A stretch of 64,000 bases of DNA, from assembly GCF_900105055.1 (NCBI RefSeq), contig NZ_FNTA01000003.1, positions 558,001 to 622,000 of the forward strand, read 5' to 3'. Positions 9,992 through 17,280 of this stretch are shown here, piece after piece. Position numbers and translations under genes: made by a program. The notes under the pieces are model-generated. The model had not been told where the DNA came from and did not search any database. It saw only the letters and a program-made list of their open reading frames with translations. Positions within the stretch are counted from its first letter, which is position 1. Every line of letters begins with the position of its first letter. This stretch comes from Amycolatopsis lurida (lineage in GTDB: Bacteria; Actinomycetota; Actinomycetes; Mycobacteriales; Pseudonocardiaceae).

Positions 9992-10483
9992 TCAGAACAG
10001 CGCCGCGCCACCTCGCTCGAAGTCGAGCAGCTGCCGCTTCCGTTGGACGCCGCCGCCGTAACCGGTGAGATCGCCGTTGGAACCGATCACCCGATGGCAC
10101 GGCACGATGATGCTGATCGGGTTCTTCCCGTTCGCGAGCCCGACCGCGCGCGACGCGCTGGGCCTGCCGAGCCGGTCGGCGAGCTGGCCGTAGGAGACCG
10201 TCTCGCCATACGGGATCCCGAGCAGTCCTTCCCAGACCATCTGCTGGAACGCGGTGCCGCCGAAGCTCAGCGGAAGATCGAAATTCGTCCGCTGACCGGC
10301 GAAGTACTCCTTCAGTTGTTTCTCGGTGTCCACGAAGATCCGTGAACCCGGGTCCGGATGGCCGAACGTCTCCTCGGCCGGGCGATGCCGCTGCTGGACC
10401 ATGTACACCCCGCAGAGGCTTTCGCCTTCCGCGACCAGGGTCAGCTTGTCGTACGGGCTGTCGATGACGGTGTGCGTGCGCAT
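9992..10483 (-). CDS. ogt: methylated-DNA-protein-cysteine methyltransferase
   Basis: Suicide repair protein that takes the methyl group from O6-methylguanine onto its own cysteine. 163 residues from ATG 10483, the usual Ogt length. The active site PCHRV puts the acceptor Cys at 129; the helix-turn-helix with [11 protein letters not shown] lies just before it. It starts 16 nt after the stop of the Ada-AlkA fusion gene on the same strand, so the two alkylation repair functions should be co-expressed and could be induced by the Ada domain upstream. Confidence 0.96.
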   Translation of the reverse strand: MRTHTVIDSPYDKLTLVAEGESLCGVYMVQQRHRPAEETFGHPDPGSRIFVDTEKQLKEYFAGQRTNFDLPLSFGGTAFQQMVWEGLLGIPYGETVSYGQLADRLGRPSASRAVGLANGKNPISIIVPCHRVIGSNGDLTGYGGGVQRKRQLLDFERGGAALF

Positions 10484-10499
10484 GGCGTTCCTCGGAAAT

Positions 10500-11963
10500 T
10501 CAGGCGGCGGGCAGCCGGTTGATCGGGTGATCTCCGGTCGCCCAGAGGTGTTGGACGGCGTAGGCGCGCCACGGACGCCAGCGTTCGGCGTGCGTGGCGA
10601 ACGCGGCCGGGCCCAGCCCGAGCCCCTTCGCGGCGACCTTGACGCCGAGGTCGGTCGGCAGGAAGGCGTCCGGATCACCGAGCGAGCGCATCGCGATGCT
10701 CTCGACGGTCCACGGGCCGAAACCGGGCAGCGCGTGCAACCGCTCGCGGGCTCGCTGCCAGTCACTTCCCGCGCCGAGGTCGAGGTCGCCTTCGTTCAGC
10801 TCGGCCACGAGACCGAGCAGAGTCCGCTTGCGGCTCTGCGGCATCGCGAGGCTTTCCGGATCGATGTCCGCGAGCGCGGCGGCGTCCGGGAAGAGGTGCG
10901 TGAGGCCGCCGTCCGGGTCGTCGACGGGGGCGCCGTGCGCGAGGACCAGGCGGGCGGCGTGGGTGCGGGCCGCGGCGGTGGACACCTGTTGGCCCAGTAC
11001 GGCGCGGACGGCGAACTCGTCACCATCGACCGTCCTCGGCACCCGTCTGCCCGGCGCGGCGGCCACAAGCGGCTCGAGCAACGGGTCCGTCGCCAAAGCC
11101 TCGTCGACCGCGACCGGGTCCGCGTCGAGGTCGAGCAGGCGACGGCAACGGCTGATCGCGGTCGAGAGATCCCGCAGGTCCGAGAGCGTGAGCCGGCAGC
11201 CGATGTAGCCGTCCCCCGGCTTGAGCGCGACGACGGCGGGGCCGTGCGGGAGCCGCAGCGTCCGGCGGTACGCGCCGTCGCGCCATTCTTCGACGCCGGG
11301 GACGCCTGTCGCGACCAGATGCCCGAACAGGTTGTCCGGGAACAACGGCTTCCGGTACGGCAAGCGCAGGCTCAGCGTTCCGGGCGCGATGGCAGGCGCC
11401 GTGCGGACCCGGGCCCGCAACTCCGTCGGCGACAGGGCGAAGACCTCTCGCACCGTGTCGTTGAAGGTGCGGACGCTGCCGAAGCCCGCGGCGAGGGCGA
11501 CGTCGATCATCGACAGACCGGTCGTCTCGATGAGCAGCCGCGCGGTCTGCGCCCGCTGGGCGCGGGCGAGGCTGAGCGGACCGGCGCCGAGTTCGGCGCG
11601 CACATGGCGCTCCACCTGCCGGACGCTGTAGCCCAGCCGGGCGGCCAGCCCGCTCACGCCGTCGGTGTCGACGACGCCGTCGGCGATCAGCCGCATCGCC
11701 CTGGCCACCAGGTCCGCGCGCTCGTTCCACTGCGGCGAGCCCGGGCTCGCGTCCGGACGGCAGCGCTTGCAGGCGCGGAACCCGGCCTCCTGCGCGGCCG
11801 CCGCGCTCGGATAGAACGTCATGTTCTCCGGTTTGGGCGGGACCACCGGGCAACTGGCCCGGCAGTAGATCCGCGTCGTCAGGACCGCGGTGAAGAACCA
11901 GCCGTCGAACCGGGCGTCCTTCGACTGGACCGCCCAGACGCAGCGTTCGAAATTCTCATGCAC
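10500..11963 (-). CDS. alkA: Ada methyl-phosphotriester sensor fused to AlkA 3-methyladenine DNA glycosylase
   Basis: 487 residues. Order: AdaA zinc domain (Cys34, Cys38, Cys65, Cys68; Cys34 or Cys38 accepts methyl from phosphotriesters), AraC-type helix-turn-helix (about 85-180), AlkA N-terminal domain (about 190-280), and HhH-GPD glycosylase (about 290-487) with the hairpin [18 protein letters not shown] and a following LPTDLGVK that supplies the catalytic Asp. It senses alkylation, should activate its own operon, and excises alkylated bases. It is followed directly by ogt; together they repeat the adaptive response in two genes. Start is a GTG at 11963. Confidence 0.94.
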   Translation of the reverse strand: MHENFERCVWAVQSKDARFDGWFFTAVLTTRIYCRASCPVVPPKPENMTFYPSAAAAQEAGFRACKRCRPDASPGSPQWNERADLVARAMRLIADGVVDTDGVSGLAARLGYSVRQVERHVRAELGAGPLSLARAQRAQTARLLIETTGLSMIDVALAAGFGSVRTFNDTVREVFALSPTELRARVRTAPAIAPGTLSLRLPYRKPLFPDNLFGHLVATGVPGVEEWRDGAYRRTLRLPHGPAVVALKPGDGYIGCRLTLSDLRDLSTAISRCRRLLDLDADPVAVDEALATDPLLEPLVAAAPGRRVPRTVDGDEFAVRAVLGQQVSTAAARTHAARLVLAHGAPVDDPDGGLTHLFPDAAALADIDPESLAMPQSRKRTLLGLVAELNEGDLDLGAGSDWQRARERLHALPGFGPWTVESIAMRSLGDPDAFLPTDLGVKVAAKGLGLGPAAFATHAERWRPWRAYAVQHLWATGDHPINRLPAA

Positions 11964-12019
11964 CCGGCAAGCATCACCGACCGCACGGGGCGGGGTCTAG
12001 CGGAAATGCGACATGGCGG

Positions 12020-12700
12020 TCAGGGCAGGAGCGCGGTCAGCGACGGCACGTCGAGACCCACCAGCGACGAGCGGAACACGCGCCGTTCACCCGGTTCGAC
12101 GTCGACGTCGTTCGGGATCACCACCACCGTGCAGCCCGCCGCGGCCGCGGAAGCCGCGCCCGGCGGTGAATCCTCGATCGCGACACACCGGGATGCCGGG
12201 ACTCCCAGCAACTCCGCGGCCAGCTGATACGGCCTGGCGTTCGGCTTGTTCAGACCATCGACTTCGTCGCCGCAGACCGTGGCGGCGAAGTGCTCGCGGC
12301 CGATGGTGTTGAGCGCGAGTTCGGTCAGCGACCGTTCGGTGGAAGTGACCAGGGCCATCGGGACACCGTTGTCGCGCAACAGTTCGAGCAGTTCCTGTGC
12401 GCCGGGGCGCCACGGGAGCGGGCCGTCGAACAGATTCGCCGTGCGGCGGCGGATCCACTCCCCCATCTCCGTGATCGACTCGGGTGTGACAGGCCTGCCG
12501 CAGACCTCGAGGAGGAACGCGGCCGTGTCGTCCATATTGGACCCGACGAGACTCAGGCGCTGTTCCTCGGTCAGGGTGCCGCCGAGGCTTTCGACGGCCT
12601 CGTAGAGCGCGACGTCCCACAGCTTCTCCGAGTCGACCAGCGTGCCGTCCATATCCCACAGCACGGCGGCGAGTCCGTCCAGTGTGGACGGTTCGGTCAC
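12020..12700 (-). CDS. HAD-superfamily phosphatase (beta-phosphoglucomutase-like)
   Basis: 226 residues from GTG 12700 with GAGGGGG upstream. Motif I DMDGTLVDS (nucleophile Asp and acid/base Asp) near residue 16, motif II VTSTERS, motif III Lys in NKPNARPY, motif IV EDSPPGA. The cap is a helical C1 type. It is a small-molecule phosphatase or phosphomutase; the substrate is not predictable. It lies 56 nt upstream of the Ada-AlkA gene on the same strand and is divergent from the PAC2 gene. Confidence 0.88.
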   Translation of the reverse strand: MTEPSTLDGLAAVLWDMDGTLVDSEKLWDVALYEAVESLGGTLTEEQRLSLVGSNMDDTAAFLLEVCGRPVTPESITEMGEWIRRRTANLFDGPLPWRPGAQELLELLRDNGVPMALVTSTERSLTELALNTIGREHFAATVCGDEVDGLNKPNARPYQLAAELLGVPASRCVAIEDSPPGAASAAAAGCTVVVIPNDVDVEPGERRVFRSSLVGLDVPSLTALLP

Positions 12701-12866
12701 GGTTCCCCCTCACGATCGGATGGACCTTCTCCGGGCCCACGGTAGCCGAGACGGATTCACGTCGGCGGCGAGGTGGCTGCCCGAAATGTCCTGTACGACG
12801 GTTGGGTACGGTTCCTCCCAGCGAAACGCCACCGGACATGCCCAACGCCACACGGTCGCCTGGTCG

Positions 12867-12872
12867 TAGGCT
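12867..12872 (+). promoter_or_regulatory. -10 element for leaderless PAC2-family mRNA
   Basis: TAGGCT, 6 nt, then GTG at 12879; no ribosome binding site. Confidence 0.55.
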
Positions 12873-12878
12873 GGTCCG

Positions 12879-13778
12879 GTGAGTGAGCCCGTCGACGAGA
12901 CCCAGCGGCCCGGCCGCGACCACCCGGATGACACCAAGCCGATCATGATCGTCGCCTTCGAAGGATGGAACGACGCAGGTGACGCGGCCAGCCGGGCGGT
13001 CGAGCATCTCCAGCTCAACTGGGATGCGACACCGCTGAGCGAGCTGAGTCCTGACGAGTACTACGACTTCCAGGTCAGCAGACCGACCGTACGCATGGTG
13101 GACGGCGTCACCCGAAGGGTCGACTGGCCGACCACGCGGCTCTCGGTGTGCCGCCCGGAAGGCTTCAGCCGCGACATCGTGCTGGTCCAGGGGCCGGAAC
13201 CGAACATGCGGTGGCGCGCCTTCTGCGGCGAACTGCTGGAGCACATCCAGCAACTCGAAGTCGCCACGGTCGTCACCCTCGGCGCGCTCCTAGCCGACAC
13301 CGCGCACACTCGTCCTGTCCCGGTCACCGGGACGGCGTACGACAAGGACACCGCTTCGCAGTTCGGCCTGGAGCTGAACAACTACCAGGGACCGACCGGC
13401 ATCGTGGGAGTCCTGCAGGACTACTGCGTGCAGGCGGGCGTCCCGGCCGTGTCGATCTGGGCGGCCGTGCCGCACTACGTCTCGCACCCGCCGTCGCCCA
13501 AGGCCACGCTGGCGCTGCTGCACAAGCTCGAAGACGTCCTCGACGTCGAGATCCCGCTCGGCGCCCTGCCCGAGCAGGCCGAGGAGTGGCAGCGGACGGT
13601 CACCGAGATGGCCGAGGAGGACGAGGAGATCAGCGAGTACGTCCGGGGGCTCGAGGAGCGCGGCGACGCGGAGACCGAGTTCACGCTGGACGACGTGAGC
13701 GGGGACAAGATCGCGGCCGAGTTCGAGCGGTACCTGCGGCGGCGGCGTCCCGGCCAGGACGGTCCCGGACGCGGCTGA
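12879..13778 (+). CDS. PAC2-family protein
   Basis: 299 residues from GTG. It shows the PAC2 pattern: IMIVAFEGWNDAGDAAS near residue 23, VLVQGPEPNMRW, an ATVVTLGALLADTAHTRP strand-loop, and GIVGVLQDYCVQAGVPAVSIWA. PAC2 proteins are named after a eukaryotic proteasome assembly chaperone; the actinobacterial role is not firmly known. The acidic C-terminus (EMAEEDEEISEYVRGLEERG) is a coiled, possibly interaction-prone tail. In mycobacteria a PAC2 gene also lies near hisG (recalled as Rv2125). A link to the proteasomal ATPase in this window is only suggestive. Confidence 0.9.
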   Translation: MSEPVDETQRPGRDHPDDTKPIMIVAFEGWNDAGDAASRAVEHLQLNWDATPLSELSPDEYYDFQVSRPTVRMVDGVTRRVDWPTTRLSVCRPEGFSRDIVLVQGPEPNMRWRAFCGELLEHIQQLEVATVVTLGALLADTAHTRPVPVTGTAYDKDTASQFGLELNNYQGPTGIVGVLQDYCVQAGVPAVSIWAAVPHYVSHPPSPKATLALLHKLEDVLDVEIPLGALPEQAEEWQRTVTEMAEEDEEISEYVRGLEERGDAETEFTLDDVSGDKIAAEFERYLRRRRPGQDGPGRG

Positions 13779-13787
13779 ACCACCGGT

Positions 13788-13833
13788 CTCGTGAGTGGCT
13801 AGGACGGTTAGAACCGTCCTAGCCACTCACGAG
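13788..13833. terminator. family A palindrome, copy A2
   Basis: Perfect arms 13788-13809 and 13812-13833 with an AG loop. Differs from A1 by TA to CT at two adjacent arm positions, with the matching change on the other arm, so pairing is kept. Between convergent genes with stops at 13778 and 13837. Confidence 0.8.
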
Positions 13834-13836
13834 GCG

Positions 13837-14661
13837 TCAGAAGATGCGCCGCAGCGGGATCGGCCCGCGCGACCGCTTCCGCCACTCACGCGGGTAACCG
13901 AGCGAAACCTCTTCGAAGCGCACTCCATCCGCCTCCGTGGAGCGCGGGATGTGCAGGTGCCCGTAGACGGCGACCTCCGCCCGGAAACGCCGGTGCCAGT
14001 CCTCGGTCTCCGTCGTCCCACACCAGAGCGCGAATTCCGGGAAGTACAGCGGCTCGGTCGGGTGACGGTGCAGCGGCCAGTGCGACATGAGGATCGTCCC
14101 GTGGTCCTCGGGGATCGCCTCCAGCCGTTCCGTGCTGATCTTCACCCGGTCGGCGCACCACGCCTGCCTGCTGGGATAGGGGTCCGGGTGCAGGAAGAAC
14201 TCGTCCGTGCACAGCACGCCGGCCTCACGCGCCTGCTCGATGGCCGCCAGCATCGGCAGGCCGTCGGCGGCGGGGGTGCGCCAGCTGTAGTCGTACAGCA
14301 CGAACAGCGGGGCGATCGTCAGCGGCTTCTCCTGGTGTTCCCACACCGGATACGGGTCCTCCGGGGTGAGGACGTCGATCTCGCGGCAGCGCTCGACCAG
14401 GTGCTCGTAGCGTGCCTGTCCCCGCAGCTGACATTCATCCTTCTGGGTGGTCCACAGCTCGTGGTTTCCGGGCACCCAGACGACCTTCGCGAAGCGTTCA
14501 CGCAAGGTCTTGAGCACCCCGATCACGGATTCGGCGCGTTCGGCGACGTCACCGGCCACGAGCAGCCAGTCGTCGGGGGTACGGGGGACGACCTCGTCGA
14601 CGAGCGGGGCGTTGCCCTCATGGGTGACGTGGAGGTCGCTGGTGGCGAAGAGATGCGGCAC
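13837..14661 (-). CDS. calcineurin-like metallophosphoesterase
   Basis: 274 residues from a GTG at 14661. Metal-ligand motifs in order: SDLHVTHEGN (D-x-H) near residue 8, LLVAGDVAER (G-D), WVPGNHELW (G-N-H-E), MSHWPLH and YGHLHIPRS (H-x-H). This is the full calcineurin-like dinuclear set, so it should be active, but the substrate (phosphodiester, UDP-sugar, nucleotide) cannot be told. A TACGGT 6 nt before the GTG predicts a leaderless transcript starting inside the 15-nt gap after the MFS gene. Confidence 0.88.
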   Translation of the reverse strand: MPHLFATSDLHVTHEGNAPLVDEVVPRTPDDWLLVAGDVAERAESVIGVLKTLRERFAKVVWVPGNHELWTTQKDECQLRGQARYEHLVERCREIDVLTPEDPYPVWEHQEKPLTIAPLFVLYDYSWRTPAADGLPMLAAIEQAREAGVLCTDEFFLHPDPYPSRQAWCADRVKISTERLEAIPEDHGTILMSHWPLHRHPTEPLYFPEFALWCGTTETEDWHRRFRAEVAVYGHLHIPRSTEADGVRFEEVSLGYPREWRKRSRGPIPLRRIF

Positions 14662-14667
14662 TCCACC

Positions 14668-14673
14668 ACCGTA
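14668..14673 (-). promoter_or_regulatory. -10 element for leaderless phosphoesterase mRNA
   Basis: TACGGT, 6 nt before the GTG at 14661. Confidence 0.5.
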
Positions 14674-14676
14674 GCT

Positions 14677-15921
14677 TCACCCGGACCGGGGAACCGCCGG
14701 AATCGCGTCACGGCGTAACCTGCCCGACGCCGACACGCCCAGCACGACCAGTGCCGAGACGGTGTGCAGACCCGCTTGGACGTTCAGCAGGACGCCGGTG
14801 CCCAGCACGTCGAGCAGGGCTCCTGTCAGCAACGCGCCCAGTGCCGTGAACCCCGCCGTCCCGGCGAAGACGGTGCTCAGCACCCGGCCGGACCGCTCAG
14901 GCGACGCGGCGGTCTGGACCAGCGAGAGCAGACCGGAGCCCGCGAGCACTCCGGGAGCGCCGACCACACCGAAGAGTCCGATGAAGACACCCAGCGGCAG
15001 CGACACTGTGAGCGCGGGCAGGTTCCAGATCACGGCCGACAGCAGGCCGAGCGCCAGACCGCCCCAGCCGAGCAGAGCGGCGGGCGCGACCTTGCGGGCG
15101 ATGGTGGCGACGGCGAATCCCGCGGCCAGCCCGCCGAGGGCCTGCACGCCGCGCAACAGGCCGACGTCGCCTTCGGTGCCGTCGAGGATGTCGAGTACGA
15201 ACACCACGAACAGCACCAGGAACATCCCCTGCGCCAGGGACGTCAGCACCACGACGACACCGGCGAGGCGAAGGCGCCCTTCGCGGCCGATCTCGCGAAG
15301 CCCGTCGATCCAGGCTCGCAGCACCGGCTCATGCGGTCCGGCCGCTTTCGGCGCGGCGACGCGCGGGAACGGGCGCGCCAGCAGGGCCGAGCCGATCACC
15401 AGCACGCCGAGATAGGCCACCACGACCCAGCCCAGGCCGCCGAACCCGAGCAGGAGGCCGCCCGCCCAGCCGCCGGCGAGGCGCGCGACGCTGCCGTTGA
15501 TGCTCATCAGGCCGTTGGCGCCGATCAGCTCGCCGGGCGCGACCAGTTCGGGCACCAGCGCGTTGCGGGCGGGTTCGAACAACGAGGCCAGACCCGCCTG
15601 CGCGGCCATCACCCCGTAGATCACGAACACCGGACCGCCGGACGCGACGAACAGCAGCGGCAGCGCCACGAACGCCTGCCCCGCGCACACCACGCACAGC
15701 ACCAGCCGCCGGTTCCACCGATCCGCGATCACGCCGGCGACCGGGCTCAGCAGCACCGCGGGCACCAGGCCGAGGACGATGCTCAACGCCGTCGTGGCCG
15801 CCGAACCGGTGGCCTGGAAGACGAACACCGGCAACGCGATCTGCAGCATCCACTCGGCGGTCTCGGAGAAGAAGGCGGCGATCCACAACCGCGCGAAGGC
15901 GGGTTCTCTCAACGGTTTCAT
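14677..15921 (-). CDS. MFS efflux transporter, ArsR-coupled
   Basis: 414 residues, about 12 membrane helices. It begins MKPLREPAFARLWIAAFFS, and the loop after helix 2 reads AGVIADRWNRRLVL (motif A-like), typical of the MFS_3/enterobactin-exporter-like group used for export of lipophilic compounds. The start codon overlaps the stop of the upstream ArsR-type regulator gene (ATGA), so the two are translated together and the regulator most likely controls this pump. Substrate unknown. Confidence 0.88.
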   Translation of the reverse strand: MKPLREPAFARLWIAAFFSETAEWMLQIALPVFVFQATGSAATTALSIVLGLVPAVLLSPVAGVIADRWNRRLVLCVVCAGQAFVALPLLFVASGGPVFVIYGVMAAQAGLASLFEPARNALVPELVAPGELIGANGLMSINGSVARLAGGWAGGLLLGFGGLGWVVVAYLGVLVIGSALLARPFPRVAAPKAAGPHEPVLRAWIDGLREIGREGRLRLAGVVVVLTSLAQGMFLVLFVVFVLDILDGTEGDVGLLRGVQALGGLAAGFAVATIARKVAPAALLGWGGLALGLLSAVIWNLPALTVSLPLGVFIGLFGVVGAPGVLAGSGLLSLVQTAASPERSGRVLSTVFAGTAGFTALGALLTGALLDVLGTGVLLNVQAGLHTVSALVVLGVSASGRLRRDAIPAVPRSG

Positions 15922-16496
15922 CTGCTCGGCTTCCCCTCGGCGTCGATGCGGAGGAACGCCCGCAGTCCCAAGTGGACCGGGAGGGCCTCGGCGGGAGCGT
16001 CTTCACGGATCGCGCCGACATAGGGCCGCACGAGCGCGTCGATCCCCCGCACCAGCTCGTCCAGCTCCGCCGCGGTCACCCGCAGCGAGTAGTTGCTGAT
16101 CCCCGACGCGTCCCGCCATTCCTTGTCGAGCCGGTCGGCGGCGTCGAGATAACGCTCGGTCAGCTCCTTTTCCCGCGCGAGGGTGGTGCCCACGACCGCC
16201 AGTTGCGCCCCGTGCAGCTCCGGGTCGTCGCCGAACTCGATGCCGACCTGGCACGCCCGCCACGGGCGCTCCCGCCCGTCCTCCCCCTCGACCCGCTCCA
16301 CGAGACCGTGCTGCGCCAGCTGGCGGAGATGCCAGCTGCAGTTCGAGGCCGTCGAGCCGACGGCCGCCGCGCATTCGCTGGCGGTCCGAGGACCGACCGC
16401 CATGAGGTGGTCCACCAGCGCCGACCGCAGCGGATGCGCCAGCGCCCGCATCAGCTCGACGTCTTCGATCCGCTTGCGCGGCGGCAACCCGGTCAT
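15918..16496 (-). CDS. ArsR-type winged-helix transcriptional regulator
   Basis: 192 residues from ATG 16496 (MTGLPPRKRIEDVELMRAL); the longer frame crosses the operator and is rejected. The ArsR-like wHTH is at about 12-85: MRALAHPLRSALVDHLMA, then recognition helix TASNCSWHLRQLAQHGLVERV. No metal-binding Cys pair of the ELCVCDL type is seen, so it probably senses an organic ligand. The C-terminal half is helical. It is coupled to the MFS gene by a 4-nt overlap, and a striking symmetric operator lies 13 nt upstream of the start. Confidence 0.88.
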   Translation of the reverse strand: MTGLPPRKRIEDVELMRALAHPLRSALVDHLMAVGPRTASECAAAVGSTASNCSWHLRQLAQHGLVERVEGEDGRERPWRACQVGIEFGDDPELHGAQLAVVGTTLAREKELTERYLDAADRLDKEWRDASGISNYSLRVTAAELDELVRGIDALVRPYVGAIREDAPAEALPVHLGLRAFLRIDAEGKPSR

Positions 16497-16508
16497 CGAC
16501 CGATCCAA

Positions 16509-16542
16509 TCTGAAAGTAGTCTTTCGAAAGTTCTCTTTCAGA
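16509..16542. promoter_or_regulatory. 34-bp symmetric operator for the ArsR/MFS pair
   Basis: TCTGAAAG (16509-16516), CTTTCGAAAG (16521-16530) and CTTTCAGA (16535-16542) share one exact dyad centre. Four GAAAG/CTTTC half-sites in all, just upstream of the ArsR start: an autoregulatory site. Confidence 0.7.
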
Positions 16543-16592
16543 TTTACAGGTGGCCGATGGGATGTCAAGTAAGCCTCTATACCCTTGCTGAA

Positions 16593-16619
16593 GCAGTTGC
16601 TGCCTAGCGCAGTAACTGC
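16593..16619. promoter_or_regulatory. dyad upstream of marR
   Basis: GCAGTTGCTGC (16593-16603) and GCAGTAACTGC (16609-16619) are complementary at 10 of 11 positions around a 5-nt spacer. It lies 28 nt before the MarR ATG and is a candidate autoregulatory operator. Confidence 0.5.
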
Positions 16620-16647
16620 ACCGTTCAACTACTGAGCAAGGAAGCAC

Positions 16648-17118
16648 ATGCCTGACCAGCGAGAACTCGCCACCTCGGCCGCCTTAGAGATCCCCCGGTT
16701 CGTCAGCGCCACCGTCCTGTTCCAGACGGCCATGGCGGAACGGCTCGGGATCAGCGCGACCGAACTGCACGGGCTCCAGCTGGTCATCAGCGGCGCCACG
16801 ACTTCGCCGACCGGCCTGGCGCGAGCGCTCGGCATGACCACGGGGGCGGTGACCCGGATGCTCGACCGCATGGAGGAACGGCGTCTGGTCGAACGCGTCC
16901 CCGATCCCGCCGACCGGCGCCGTCTCGTGATCCGCCCGCTACCCGACCGGCTGGCCGAGGTCGCCGACCTCTACTCCCCCATGGCCCGCTTCTTCGGTGA
17001 CCGCCTCGGCAGGCTCGACCGCCGGCAGCTGACGGCGCTTCTCGGCGTCATGACCGACGGGCGCGCGTTCGCCGAGCAGGAGGCCGCTCGCCTGCGATCC
17101 GAAAAAGGGGTTGACTAA
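16648..17118 (+). CDS. MarR-family transcriptional regulator
   Basis: 156 residues, ribosome site AAGGAAGCAC. It has the MarR wHTH: ATELHGLQLVISGATT, TGLARALGMTTGAVTRMLDRMEERRLVERV (recognition helix and wing), and PADRRRLVI in the wing. Dimerisation helices are at both ends. It is directly upstream of the ABC-F gene, and a dyad overlapping its stop codon sits over that gene's promoter, so it probably controls the ABC-F gene in response to a small molecule, perhaps an antibiotic (inference). Confidence 0.88.
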   Translation: MPDQRELATSAALEIPRFVSATVLFQTAMAERLGISATELHGLQLVISGATTSPTGLARALGMTTGAVTRMLDRMEERRLVERVPDPADRRRLVIRPLPDRLAEVADLYSPMARFFGDRLGRLDRRQLTALLGVMTDGRAFAEQEAARLRSEKGVD

Positions 17119-17141
17119 CGCTACATAGGTTGCGTTAGACT
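17111..17141 (+). promoter_or_regulatory. promoter of the ABC-F gene
   Basis: TTGACT (17111-17116) and TAGACT (17136-17141) with a 19-nt spacer. The run AAAAA ends at 17106, 4 nt before the -35. An A-rich patch just upstream of the -35 is a known trait of WhiB7-dependent promoters; its use here is inference. Confidence 0.5.
17115..17138. promoter_or_regulatory. MarR-type operator over the ABC-F promoter
   Basis: CTAACGC (17115-17121) and GCGTTAG (17132-17138) are exact inverted repeats 10 nt apart, lying between the -35 and -10 and overlapping the marR stop codon. Binding would block polymerase. Confidence 0.6.
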
Positions 17142-17150
17142 GCTCCCATC

Positions 17151-17162
17151 ATGGACAACTGA
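17151..17162 (+). CDS. possible leader peptide 1 (Met-Asp-Asn-stop)
   Basis: ATG GAC AAC TGA about 10 nt downstream of the predicted -10, hence at the very 5' end of the mRNA. A three-codon ORF here could be a stalling peptide of the kind known before macrolide and lincosamide resistance genes. Very short, so chance is possible. Confidence 0.3.
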   Translation: MDN

Positions 17163-17211
17163 CATCGCACCTTCCCGCTCCGAGGCGGCTCCGGTCGAGC
17201 ATCGCTCCCGT

Positions 17212-17280
17212 ATGCCACGAGGCCCGGCGGGGATCCTCATGTCCGAGAAACACGGTGATGTCGTATGTCTCTTTCCCTGA
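17212..17280 (+). CDS. possible leader peptide 2 overlapping the ABC-F start
   Basis: A 22-codon ORF (begins MPRGPAGILM, ends DVVCLFP) that covers the ABC-F start codon by 16 nt in another frame. A second in-frame ATG is at 17239 after GGCGGGG. A hairpin GAGG...CCTC (17219-17238) lies within it. Stalling here would change access to the main start, whose own ribosome site is weak. Confidence 0.35.
   Translation: MPRGPAGILMSEKHGDVVCLFP

Noticed and set aside
16497..16628. Longer N-terminus for the ArsR-type regulator
   Set aside because: The extension would translate through the perfect operator; the ATG at 16496 begins the family's normal domain.
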